The position numbers and the translations under genes were made by a program. From the NCBI GenBank assembly GCA_963969395.1, contig OZ017797.1:7688001-7752000 (forward strand): DNA of 64,000 nt, given 5' to 3'. Within the stretch, counting starts at the first letter, position 1, and each line of letters opens with the position of its first letter. Origin of the DNA: Pseudoscleropodium purum. Its lineage: Eukaryota > Streptophyta > Bryopsida > Hypnales > Brachytheciaceae. Below, in pieces: positions 48,608-60,478 of the stretch. Below the pieces are notes generated by a model. That model did no database searches, had not been told where the DNA came from, and saw only the letters and a list, made by a program, of their open reading frames with translations.

Positions 48608-50494
48608 TTAATCCTGGGATTGGATGATGTAGTCATCAGGGTTAGAACTTGCAAATAAAAGATCTACTGAAATTCCGCGTCTGCGGTTTCGATTGTCCCT
48701 TTACAGTGTCAGGCGACACAATAGAATGCGAAAACATTCGTGAGTTTATCGCTTCTAAGCCAATGCTAAGGTAAAATAGTGGCAGAATTCGGGAATACGA
48801 AGATACCCACCAATCGGAGCACCCAGATTGGCCCACGTTCTTTTGCCTACTCGTCGAATCTTTAGATATTCAGACGGAACCCCAGGCTTGGGACTCAGAC
48901 AGCTGAAGCAATAACGATCTTTTCCCATCTCTCCCGTTTCCTGCACGATTTCAGGCAATCAGTACCTCTTTGTAAGCGCAATGAACCACAGGCCCTAAAC
49001 TCCCTAGGAGTTGCTCATGGAAAACTTGAAAGATCCATCTCACTGTTTAATTGATGTATTACCTCGAATTCTGGCAGATGACCTTCTTGTGCAAGGGAAC
49101 TCGTGAGCAGCTTCTCTTTGTCGACGACACCTGCGTCGTCCAAAGAATTCAGCCTACTTCACTACTTTCAGGATCATAGACGCCAGTTAGATGTAGTTGC
49201 TCTGAACACCGGACTAATTTGTCAATGAGGTTAACCGATGTTCACTTTTGCAAAAACGAGAATAAGCTTTTTCAGATACCTTCGATGTCTGATACGGCCT
49301 GAGCGTTTGAGGTCTGGCCTTTGCAATCCCTGTCATCTAACTATAAATACTCATATTTTAGATTGTAAGGCATAATTCTACTTCCAGGAGAATTGAAGAC
49401 ACGAAAGACGCCAATTTTATGGACCATATTTCCTAAAAAAACTGTTTATTTTGTCAAAAGGCACCGATAAGACCTCATTATCTGAGTTTTACGAACCCCA
49501 AATCACGAGATTGGACGAAGATCACCACCAGACAGTACATACATAAACATCTGTGTAAATGTAATCTGGCTGCGACTTCTTACTTCGCCGACAACCTCGC
49601 CATCAGGCAACGCAAGCTGTGCCTCTTGGTCAGGGACAGAAGTCATATTTGCATCGAAATCATGACAATCATGGTTGATAATACCGGCCTGGAAAAACAC
49701 CAGTTAACCGTTATATACCTAGATATGTTAAATTCACTATCATGTACTGTGCTACAATATCTCTAGATCAACTAACAGAGTAATTTGTAATTCCCTTGGC
49801 TTAGGCAGATGTGCACACAAGAACGTCTAGTACGACAGACATGATCTTTACGAGCTAATGGCTTTTGGCGTGTCCATTTCCCTTGCGAAGGTTTAGACTT
49901 CTGTGAGAATGCCTTGTTCGGTTCCTTACCCGTTAGGCAGCTGACAAGTTGACGAAATGCCTCGAAAAAACAAACCCCAAAATCTCAAATAGGATTTTCA
50001 CGTTCCAACAAATCTCCACACACACTGAGCTTACTGAAGTTAACATGCAATTTCGGTACTACACTTACAGCTGAGTTGGTCCTGCCCTTGAATTCAACGG
50101 TCGATACTGAGACACGGCCTGAATCGCTGTCTACAGCCCTCACTTCAGCCTTCCGGTTAGATTTAATGTCGCTTTCAAACGTCAAGCGACGCTGATTCAT
50201 CCCTATTAGCCTCCATCTTCTGCTGTAGTGCAGGCGAGGAGGTGTTGGAGAAGTGTCTTCGGGAGAGAAATTTCCTCCTTGCGGAGGAATATCAACGACA
50301 TCGTCCTGTTCTGGAGGGTTCTTTGCTTTGGGTGGAGAACTCTGTGCATCTCTGAATGTTGACGAGAGATGGGGCACTGAGCCTTCTCGATGGGAAGCAT
50401 TTTCGTCTGGACCGTCCTCTGCAGTCGCCTTTGATTTATCCAGGTTCGGTTGTGTTGGAGAACACCCTGAGAACAACTTCGCAACACGGCTCAT
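48608..50494 (-). CDS. Unknown protein B, six exons (predicted 285 aa)
   Basis: Exon model: 50494-50069, 49688-49584, 49313-49280, 49130-49063, 48940-48807 and 48698-48608 (TAA). All junctions are GT-AG and phases agree (0, 0, 1, 0, 2). The third exon is only 34 bp and its acceptor is uncertain (19 bp is also in phase). Exon 1 (142 codons) is Ser/Pro/Asp-rich and probably disordered. Later exons give [52 protein letters not shown] and the tail [21 protein letters not shown] recognise no domain. An in-frame stop lies just upstream of the start ATG, and only ~190 bp separates it from the upstream unknown gene A, so a single larger transcript cannot be excluded. Confidence 0.55.
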
Positions 50495-50684
50495 GGAGCA
50501 AAGTCCTTTTTATTGACGTTAGGAAAAGGAGATTTCTTAGCAAGAACTAACCAAAACTCCCTCAGTCCGCAATGAAGAAATTGATTAAGAGAGAAAGTTA
50601 CAATTAAACGAGGCGACAGTCGGGACACAATAGCTTGAGTTTGTGAACTGGCGCCGAACGCTAACAGTGACAGTTTGATCTGCC

Positions 50685-53151
50685 CTACATCTCTGGTCGA
50701 AGAGCTGAATTCCAGTTATCGTACATCAGCAAATCCAGGTAATAGGACCAACTTTTATTCTCGACTGCGGACAGGGAATGGCAACCTGCCGGGAAAGATC
50801 CTCCCTTTCATTTTTTATAGACAGAAGCCAATCATCTCCACGCTTTGCCAAAATATTACCTATCTTGTGGTTGCAGCTACCTTCGGCATATGCCATTTTA
50901 AATTCCGCACAAATGCTTGCATCCTTCCCAGTCGTGTCTAGTGCAGAGCCTTCAAGCTGGCACGAAGTTGGTTTCGTGTCAGCAGTCCTGCCATATGCAA
51001 CAACCCTGAGAATATATGAATCGAATCAGATTTAGAATAAGTTATTATGCTGCTTGTATTGAGTATCAGATTTACTTCTCTTCAGACAAACACATTTATA
51101 GACAAAAAATTTTACAGGACAAATGGGATGCAACATCTCCTTCCTTTGACTTCCGACATCCTTGCATCACCATTTAGACCAGAACTTTGTCCCACGTACA
51201 TGAACTAGCAAGCTCTGGAATCTAAAACTCCAATTTCATGGCAGCAAGAGAGACTTCCATACCTGACCTGGTCGTTCGATCCCTTTAAGAAAGGGCTTGC
51301 TGAGTCCTGCTGAATACGTGGTTGATTCTCATCATCCCGGCACTGGTTATTATCTCCTTGATTTCCATCTGCATGTTGGCAACACGACCACAGAATTAAG
51401 AACTAGGCATTTGGTAAAGGGAGGTGCATATTCTAAGAATTTGAAGCAGGCCAACGTCAGTGATAGTAGGTTTTGAAGGTTAATGTTACACTCCAGCACA
51501 AAGCAAACAGATTAAGGAAAGAATGAACAGAATCTAGATACCATGCAAATCATGATTGTAGGGAGATCTCAGGTGTCTCATTGGGCAGGGTATTGCATTT
51601 GGATCATGTCCAGAACTCATCACTGCATCGTTTCCTTTGCCTTCTGGTTCAGATACTCGCACATCTTGGTCATGGCCCGGAGGTTTGCTCGACATGGATT
51701 GGCTAGTGTAAATGCTAACGCCTTCCTTTGGATGTCCATGAGAGTAGATTGGAAGTACAGCTTTTTCGATCCTCGCCTTCGCAGTGTCACTCACTACTTT
51801 CTCTGGTTCATTTCTTGACAATTCCTTTTGAATTTCCACACTGTTCTCTAGAATGCCATCTCCGTGATCCAATAGAGTCTCAGACGCCACAACTGGCGCT
51901 ATCCTTGGCATACGTGAGATCGACACCTCCTCCTCTTCGAGAGCCTCTCCATCTATTTGTGCAAATTCTTCTTTCAGCTCACTCAAATTCAATGGCATGG
52001 TCGACCTGAACAGTTTAGCCTTTCCGCGCTCTCTCTTTCGTGCCAAATTAGAAACGTGCTCAGAGCCTTGGCTCTTGCATGACGCCTTCGGCATAGTAAC
52101 TGGCGCATCTGCAGAAACAAAGGGAGAAAAATATCGTGGATAATGTCAGGATGACTCCTGAAGGGAAAAGGCGGACGAACAGGTGATACATTACACCTCA
52201 ACGCAACGAGTCACCGGATTGTCTGTTTTATTACCAGATTGTGCGAGATGTTCTGAACAAGAAGCAGTATTGGATTTGTCTGCTCTCTGTATCTTGGAAT
52301 TCACAGAAAAGTAGTTTGATCCCTCAGAACACGGAGGTAATTTTCTAAATTTCTTAGCGACTTTCTGAGATGCATCCCTCATCTCCATTTTCTGCTGCTG
52401 TGCCAGTCGTGCTCCTTGTTTAGCCAGAGTTGGCATTTTTGGTCTCACGTTTTCCTTCTCGAGCGCATTCGTATTCCTCCATCTTTCCGAAGACGGACTA
52501 CCAATTCTACGCGTGATACTTCACTTTAGCACGTCAAATTGTGGTAATTAAGGTATAGGCAATTAATCGGAAAACGCGGACATCAGTGGGATCTGGGCAC
52601 ATCGATTGCAGAATGGATGAACAGACTCGCTTCAGTATTTGCTATCTTAATCCATAGCTGAAAAGCGTTATAATAAGTGCTTTGTGCCTTTGTCAATGTG
52701 TTGCAATCGGCAATCAGACAATTCTAGACTTTGAAGGAGTGTTGAGGGTGGGATTAGAGCACCTGCAATTTGAACTGAGTGTGGTCAATACAGGTGATTT
52801 AGAGGCGCGTTTGGTGGTTGCTCTTCTTCGCAGAAACTTGCTTGCCACCTCTCGGAAAACCGACTCTCCCTGTCGTTGTCGGCTAGGTTTTGGATTCCGC
52901 CTCTCAACCTTCTGTTTTACAGTGTTTTCACTGAAGCTCATGGAAGTGCTCCCCTTCGATTCCTGAAACCAAATGAAGTTCAAAGTGTTAGAAAGTGGTG
53001 CTGTAAGCGATCGTAGTTCAAGAAGATTTATAAACGCAGATATTCATCTCACCAAAGAATTGGATTCCTCCGATCGAATGAGCTTCGCCACGTTCGGCAT
53101 CAGCTTGGCCAGATCGTCGCCACCATCACTTGCATTCCTACCACTTGACAT
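50685..53151 (-). CDS. Unknown Ser/Lys-rich protein A, seven exons (predicted 489 aa)
   Basis: Exon model: 53151-53053, 52962-52763, 52506-52235, 52108-51542, 51368-51263, 51005-50860 and 50764-50685 (TAG). All borders are GT-AG and phases are consistent. The protein starts MSSGRNASDGGDDLAKLMPN. Residues ~34-100 are strongly basic (KQKVERRNPKPSRQRQ, SKFLRRRATTKRASK), then ALEKENVRPKMPTLAKQ, and an acidic stretch near EEFAQIDGEALEEEE. The end is SWSYYLDLLMYDNWNSALRP plus EM. Composition suggests a disordered nuclear protein, but no known domain is apparent. GC content and intact splicing argue it is a live gene. The last exon is short and its stop less certain. Confidence 0.6.
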
Positions 53152-54429
53152 TTTCCGCTTCCACTGAGGAGCAACCTGCAAATCACCCTTGCACAACCAC
53201 GCACATGTCCAGTCAGTATAGTAAGCCTCCTAAATGGTAAACATAGAAATCCTTAACGAATTATGCGCAAAATTAATCGATTCTTTAAAAGAACACTTGA
53301 ACATTAGTAATCAAAACTTAATTTGGTCAGCCAGAGGCATAACAGGCCATGGAACTAAGGGCTACATGGTCTTGTCCGCCGACAATAAAGGGGAAACTAT
53401 CAGCTCAAGATCAAAACCATAGAATCCTACCGCCAACGCTATCGAGCTTAAAATTCTCTTCAAGCCGGCGAGCATTCATGGAATCAAGAATTGAAAACGC
53501 GCGCACCGCAGGCGTTACCGACCTGGGGTCTTCTCTGTCCACAAGCCATGGTCGAGTAGTACTTGCAACCTAACTTCTTTGGAAAGAAACAAGATCAACT
53601 CATGTGTAAAAAAGATGCAAGTCACGATCCAACGCAAGAAGACCACGAAACGGAACGACGGTGAGCATCTCTTACAAATTCGGAGAAGGAGTTCCACGGC
53701 AACAGTTCCACGGTAAGTTGTAACTTATATGAATCCTTTTCAGAAAGAAGAAGATGGGATCATTTGGCGCCATAGCTTTCTTTGAAGGTGCTCTTGAGTG
53801 AGACTGTTAAAAATTTTAGGAGGGAATTCATATATTTAGTCTTGTACACACATAGCCTATAAATATGATTTTAATGTGAATGGGTGATAATTATATGATT
53901 TTTTATTTTTTTTCCATTAAGAGCATTGTATTTATATCTAGTAGTATAATTCTAATTGCAATGCAATCAAATTTGAATAGTTTATTTGATGTTTTTCCAT
54001 ATCAAAAACATATTGTTTTTATAGGAAAACTTAAGAGATGGGAAAAGTATTTTGATAATGCACTATTAATATTCAATATTATAGAGTTAGAAGATTCAAA
54101 TGCATTCATTTTTAATCTGCAAATGTTGTTGAAAATGTAGGCTTGCTCCTCTAGTTTGATGTACTTTTTGGAAGTTGACCATGTATTTCAAGAAAAAAAA
54201 ATGCATTCATTTTTCAAGCAATTACTAATTCAATTTAGAAACAATGGTATTCTCCAAAAATAATTCCAATATCTTTGTTAATTAAGACTATGTTTTACAA
54301 AAATCTTTCAATTAATCATGTTCAACATCAATTACATTTGTTTAAAAAAATTGAGTCAATTAAATTCACTCATGTCATAACTATTTTGAGTTTCAAAAAA
54401 AAGATATAGAGGCATATAATTAATCCCTA

Positions 54430-55250
54430 AAGGTCCAAGACTATATTTTCACCAAAAATGCTCCAAAATTGTCATTTCTAGTGCAAGTACCAAATTTTAG
54501 TAAAAAGAATATTTTTGGACAAATGTCACCATAGGATCTTGTATTAAATTGGTTTGAGAAGATGTGGAAAAATTTCAAAACTTTCTACCATGAAGATTGC
54601 AAGATATTAACATTCAAATTAACAAAAATCATTTTTTGGGCCTTGTGAAAATATGGGTTGTTGCACTTGACAATGTCACATTTGTATGAAAAAATCTCCA
54701 AAATGATTGTGCTTCATTGGGTTCATTCTTCAAAGCAAGTTGACTACATGCTTAGAAAATTTTAAATCATTTGGAATTCTAAAACATATAGAGAAAGTAT
54801 AATAAATTGAAAGAAGTAGAGAATGATTCAAAACACTAAATTGTTAAGAATTTTATTATGGAATTGAAAAATGCCAATCCCAAGGATGATAATGTTGTAA
54901 TAAAAAATCTATACCCAATGTTTTTATTTTTTTCCATAAATATTGAAAATTGAGTTAAATAAAGGACTTCAAAGTTTATTTTAGAGTAGAGAATCCAGCA
55001 TTTCCCGCAAACTAAAACTCCTCATAATTTTCATCTCATTAATCCAAATGGAATGACTCAAAGCTTTCTACGTGCATAAAAATCTAGGAAATCAATTTCA
55101 AATTTTTATTTCTTAAAAAAATGTATTTTAAGAATTTTTTGAGTTGCCCACTATGGCATCAAAACTATATATCATGCATTAACTTTTGAATCATATAGTC
55201 AAAAGTGATGAAATGAAAATTCCATTTATAGCAGGCTATCCCAAATATCT
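54430..55250 (-). repeat. Dispersed non-coding repeat, copy 2 (inverted)
   Basis: Reverse-complement relative of 13080-13960. CAAGTACCAAATTTTAGTAA, AGATTGCAAGATATTAACAT, CACATTTGTATGAAAAAAT, CGCAAACTAAAACTCCTCAT and CAATTTCAAATTTTT appear in the order expected for inversion. Confidence 0.6.
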
Positions 55251-55535
55251 ATAATGCCAAAAAATGGTACTTGGTCTTTTAGGCATTAAAATGATTACAC
55301 TCAATGATTGATTGTGTAAACTAGGGCTTTTTTTATTGGAAGAGTGTCCCCCCTTGCTAGCCTCACTTCAAAGGCCAATTTTTGGAGGGATGAAGCCAAA
55401 GAGGTCAGATTTTTGACAATCTGGCCAAATTTTGCCAAAAATAAAAGCCCTAGTATGAACTATTCCATAGTTCAAGAGTTCTCACAGAGTGATAAAGGAA
55501 TAGAACCACCTTATAAAAAGTGTTGCCACATGTAT

Positions 55536-55645
55536 ATATATAGATATAGAGATATAGAGATATATAGAGATATATATATATATATATAGATATATATATA
55601 TATATAGATATATATATATATATAGATATATATATATAGATATAG

Positions 55646-55676
<31 letters not shown>

Positions 55677-55860
55677 TATATAGAGATATATATAGATATA
55701 TATAGATATATAGATATAGATATAGATATAGATATAGATATATAGATATAGATATATAGATATATAGATATATAGATATATAGATATATAGATATATAGA
55801 TATATAGATATATAGATATATAGATATATAGATATATATGTATTTGTGTGTGTGTGTGTA
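55536..55860. repeat. Large compound microsatellite (TATAGA/TA, GA, TG)
   Basis: About 325 bp of interspersed TATAGA, TATATA and GATATA units with a (GA)n patch near 55660-55672 and a (TG)n tail at ~55848-55858. Long open frames over it on both strands are compositional artefacts. Confidence 0.95.
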
Positions 55861-56337
55861 TCATCTTATCAAAATACCTCATTATTTTTAAAAAATGAAT
55901 GAACTTTTGGTCAATTACATTCCTTCATTTTTTTATCACCTAAGTAATCCAAATTCTTTACTTGAGATGATAAATAAAGGGCTTGAGACTTCAAGAGTGA
56001 TTTTCTGTCCAAATAGCATGTCCTACATAAATGACTATTTCAAAAAACTACTGAAAAAAATAATTAAATCTTTTGACCAATTAAATATATTTAAATAAAT
56101 TACTAAAAAAATACATTAAAATTCAAAAACAAGACTCAAATATAAAAAGGTTTAATGGCTAAATTTCTTTTTTGATTGCTTTCAAAACAAGAATAAACTA
56201 TCCCAATATTGTAACTTCATATTATGCCATGCAAATTCCAAATGTAAACATATTGGAGCCATGTAGTATAGAATATGTAATGGTGGAGTTCTCTGCGCTA
56301 GCCAAAGAAGAGCTCACACCTAAACAACTCTTAATAA

Positions 56338-56646
56338 ATGGAAAATTTCATTAAAATGGCACCATTCTGTTAAATTGGCAGTTTTGGCAATTCAGAGCAC
56401 ACAATTTGAACTCTATTTTTTATACTAGGATCTACATGAAACTAGATTTTTGAAATCTACAATTGTTCTAGATATCTGAAATCTATACTAGTCCTAGATT
56501 TTTCACATTTCTCAGTCTAATATCTACGCCAATTATAGGAATCTAGAATCTAAAAGTGGCTTAGATATTAGCAATGTATATTTGTCCTAGGTGTCAAGGT
56601 GTGAAAATGGCATATGGAATACCACCATTTTAATGAAATTCGCCAT
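56338..56646 (-). mobile_element. 309-bp TIR element, copy C (4-bp target duplication ATAA)
   Basis: Starts ATGGAAAATTTCATTAAAAT and ends ATGAAATTCGCCAT, flanked by ATAA at 56334-56337 and 56647-56650. Opposite orientation to copies A and B: the TAGGACAAGTATA-type block appears as its complement near the right end. Non-coding. Confidence 0.78.
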
Positions 56647-59600
56647 ATAATACTTTCAAGCTTGCTATTACTATCATTGATTAAAATATTCTAATTAAAA
56701 AAAATATTCAACTTCAAAAATTTAAATGCCTCATCTTCTATAAATAAATAAGGCATAACAATCTTTGTGAATAGGAGAGAAAGTACGTGGACCCTCAAAT
56801 AGGCTACAACTTCACTTTGTAATTTTTCTATAAACTTATATTGTTCAAATATGTGCCATAAAGGCATTGAAGTCACATATAAACACATTTGAATAATATA
56901 AGTAGACCCTAGTGTGTGCCAAGTGTACTACCACCATCATTTTTTATCATGCTAACTACCATCATTACTATAGTTTTGGCATAAACCACTGCTAGTATAA
57001 GTTCAAATTAATTTTGCAAAGGATCAATGGTGAATGCTTAGACTCATGTTTATACCAATGAGAAACATTATAGTTGAAGGTTTTAGAAATTGGAGGATAG
57101 AGTTTCTTTGGTTTCTCTTTTACTATGCATTCAATAGACAAGATACACATGGTACAAGTTACTATTGTCTAAAAAGATGCAAAACCTTGTTCAACTTTAA
57201 TTTATTTCTTTTCCCACAAAAATCTAGAGGCATTGATCTTACATCAAAAAAAATCCTCCCCTCCCCCCCCCAAAAAAGTTGTTGATCCTCTAAAAAATCC
57301 AAACCATTGATATTAGGATGATCTTGGCTATCCAAAACAAATATAAAATATGCATATATAATACAATACATAATATAAATACAAATATAGAATTCAACTA
57401 AAATATCCCATATCAAATGCACTAGGAACTAAGTTCCAAAAATATGAGTATGTAGGGGTAGAAGGAGGGTTCTAAAATTTATACATAATGCATTCCAAAA
57501 TTTAATTGAAAATCGGCATTCTCTCACCATCAACATTATCTTCACTGTTTAGGTTGTTTTGAACAATGAGGCCACATTCTTCAATTCAATTTGTAATTTT
57601 GTACTATGAGTATGATGAAGTAAAGAAATGGATACCAAAAAGATTTAAAATATAGTCTTGGGTTAGTTCAATGCCAAGATAGAGGGGTGGATAAGCTAAA
57701 GATGCAATGAAACATGAAATCAACAATTTTAAAAAGGAAAATAAAGTGTACATAATATGACCCTAATCATATACAAGACAATGGAAAATGAATATAGACA
57801 AATTCATACTATTTTTGAATACTAAAGTTGAAGTCCAAAATTTACTACCAATTGTCCAAATGTAAATAATTCAATCTATTAAGGCTAAAACTAACCTAGT
57901 GAAGTACAAATATAAACAATGATAGAGTAGAATAAAAGTAATCACCAAGATAGCTAAAATAAGTGTAATTTCAACAATAAACACAATTGTAGTTTGCAAC
58001 AAGCACATTTTGCCAACTTGTTTGACCAATGTAATAGCACTCTTAAGGTTGGTTTAAATTGAAGAAAGATTTATCCTAGAAAGAATGGTAGTTTTTGATG
58101 CTTGCTAAAAGTGATCTAATTTAACGGGGGTTGGAGGATCCAAAAATGATGAATTAAATTGTTGACAACCAAAAAATCAAAAAAAGAAACTTTGTTGTAG
58201 AATTAGATATATAGAATAAAAAAAATTCTCTAGCAAAGAAATATAGATGATAGCTAGACTTTGTTGACCAATAGAAAATCTTGGAGGAAGATGACATCTT
58301 AATTGTGGAATTTGACCATCAAGGTCAAGTTGCAAAAAATAACTTCCTAGGGTTTTTTGGTCCAACATATTTGTAATCATTGAATTGGAATATTTGCAAA
58401 AAAATTCTACAAATCTATACCTCACAAATGGAGGAAAAATGGAGAATTAACCTCTAAAGGAAGGAGGGTGTTTTTAGGCCCAAAATTATTGCAAAGTACT
58501 TAAACATGAAGTAAGGCTAAAATCTTCATTTGTATTTATTCATTAATGAACCCAACCACAAGATCCTTTAATTCATTTGTTAGAATATGGATTCAAAGTT
58601 GTTAGGACTTCAAAGTTTATTTTAGAATACAAATTCTATAACTACCCACAAACTAATTAAAACTCCTTGTAACTCTCATCTCATGAAAGTAAATGAAATT
58701 ATTCAAATCTTTACATGTATACATCTAAGAAAAACAATTTCACATTTCTATTTCTTAAAACAGTGATTTTTTCTAATTTGCCCAAACTACATGTTGAGCA
58801 ATGAAAATTTCATATCATACAATAGATTTTTAACCATGTAGTCAAAAATTATGAAAATTGTTGAGCGTTAAAGCTACAATCGATAAGCACATGATGTATG
58901 AAAATTTCAAAGAAAAATAATTAAAAGTTACCTTTGTAGTAAATTGCCCCAAATTAGTATTTTGCCAAACAATAGTATTTAGGGATTAACAAAAGAATCT
59001 ACAGACATTATTTTCATGATAATAGACATTGTTCTAAAATGTGTATTTGAAAAAAATAATGAGTTAGTATTTGCTATTAGAGATATATGTTCTTTTGGAT
59101 GATTTTTTAAATGGTGATGAATGTTGCCTTAGAAACAAGTAATTATTTGTTTTTTTACATTTGATAAACAATAGAATAAAAATCAAATGAAACTTTTTTA
59201 CATAAATAAATCAAGTTTAGGAGCTTTTGTTTTGTTTTTGATGCTAGCTGAGATCTATAACTATCAAGCTAACAAGAATTTATCTCCTATCATTAGAAAG
59301 TCCTTGACAAAGAACTATATAGAGAGTAGGTTTCTTGACAAAGAGGAAGTTATTAGATCCTGAAGATTTAGCACTTATATTTTTTTTAAGTGAAATGCAA
59401 AGTCCTTCAAAGAAATTCAAACCCATCTTTTCTTTTACTTTATAAGCTTAACTTATATATGTACAATCAACCACTCTACCTAAGTATAAGAAGTTTTATT
59501 AAGATATTTTACTATTGAAGTTTTACATTAGAGTTTTAGATTTTCTAATTTTATTTTGATAAACTAACTTTTTTTTACTTTTACTTTAAATTTTTTTACT

Positions 59601-59764
59601 TTTATGTTTGCAAAAAGATTATAAATCAAAAAGTTATTATTGACAAGTTATATGTTTTATTTAGTATAATATTATATAATACAACAAAGATATTGAAAAA
59701 AAATTTAATAGTGAAGACAAATACCATCAACTTTATTAAGATCTCATAAGATAAGTATATAAAC
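56647..59764. other. AT-rich intergenic DNA
   Basis: No gene recognised. It contains a third, partial copy of the dispersed repeat and a C-rich run at ~57260-57270. Confidence 0.5.
58595..58880 (-). repeat. Dispersed non-coding repeat, copy 3 (partial)
   Basis: Begins GGACTTCAAAGTTTATTTTA exactly as copy 2 does at ~54962, and continues through CCCACAAACTAATTAAAACT, CTCATCTCATG and CATGTAGTCAAAAATTATGA. It covers only the distal ~290 bp. Confidence 0.6.
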
Positions 59765-60478
59765 ATGGATGATTTTAATAGACACTATCCATCTTCAACA
59801 TGGATAATGGATTTTTTAATGGGCAACTATTTTCCTAATAATCCAAATTGTTTATGTGGTGATACATCACCATGTATGAAATACTTTTGCATTCAATGTA
59901 AAGTTGGAGGTTTGTGCAAGAAAACAAATTTTCGATTGAATTGTCAACATGAAGGTCATCCATTTTTGCAAGTCCGGAAAGTCACATCACGATGTGCAAT
60001 TTTAGTTCAAGATGCACAAAAATATCAATTTGACACAACGAATATTCAAAAGTTTGATTGCACTAAAGATTCATTTTACCTCCTTCGTTGTAAAGCACTT
60101 CCACCTCTAGGTCATAACCAAACAAGTATCTACAAGAGCAATGTGAATCATTGTTGTGTTATTTGCCAAGCACCAGTAAAAACAGGGAATGGCGATAAAG
60201 GAGCCCTTTATTGTTCATTGGAATGCAAATTGGATCAAATTCGTCTTCAATCTTCAATAACAATAAGTAATAATGGTACCAATGTGATTGTGGATGATGT
60301 TATAAATCCCCCTATACTAGCAAGTAATGAAATGAAAGTTGCAGCCCAGATTCTCACCAAAATAAAATATGACATTAATATGAAAATTGATACTAAAATG
60401 ATGATCGACAACATTCTCAAAAGATGCAAAGACACTACCCCACCTACCATCTCCAACAAAAAAATCCAAGACCATTGA
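59765..60478 (+). CDS. PLATZ-type zinc-finger transcription factor, intronless
   Basis: 237-residue protein of the PLATZ family, plant-specific zinc-dependent A/T-rich-DNA-binding proteins that act in the nucleus. Order: TWIMDFLMGNYF (residues ~12-23), paired Cys/His positions NCLCGD, KYFCIQCKVGGLCKK and LNCQHEGHPFLQVRKVTSRC (B-box-like finger), the family helix VQDAQKYQFDTTNIQKFDCT, then HCCVICQAPVK and LYCSLECKLDQI as the second metal-binding region. The C-terminal ~60 residues are variable. It is open throughout, and both Zn regions look complete. It lacks the introns common in the family and has markedly AT-rich codons, so it may be a retrocopy or a fast-evolving paralogue. No promoter could be assigned in the AT-rich upstream DNA. 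Confidence 0.8.
   Translation: MDDFNRHYPSSTWIMDFLMGNYFPNNPNCLCGDTSPCMKYFCIQCKVGGLCKKTNFRLNCQHEGHPFLQVRKVTSRCAILVQDAQKYQFDTTNIQKFDCTKDSFYLLRCKALPPLGHNQTSIYKSNVNHCCVICQAPVKTGNGDKGALYCSLECKLDQIRLQSSITISNNGTNVIVDDVINPPILASNEMKVAAQILTKIKYDINMKIDTKMMIDNILKRCKDTTPPTISNKKIQDH

Larger units (their letters stand above)
53152..56337. other. 5' flank of gene A, then AT-rich repeats
   Basis: The first ~600 bp, of moderate GC, is the probable promoter and 5' UTR of gene A. From ~53.8 kb the DNA is AT-rich, with an inverted dispersed-repeat copy and a large microsatellite (both listed). No further gene seen. Confidence 0.5.

Noticed and set aside
55511..55882. Long Ile/Tyr/Ser-repeat open frame (123 codons, minus)
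   Set aside because: It is the translation of the TATAGA microsatellite; no protein signal beyond the repeat.
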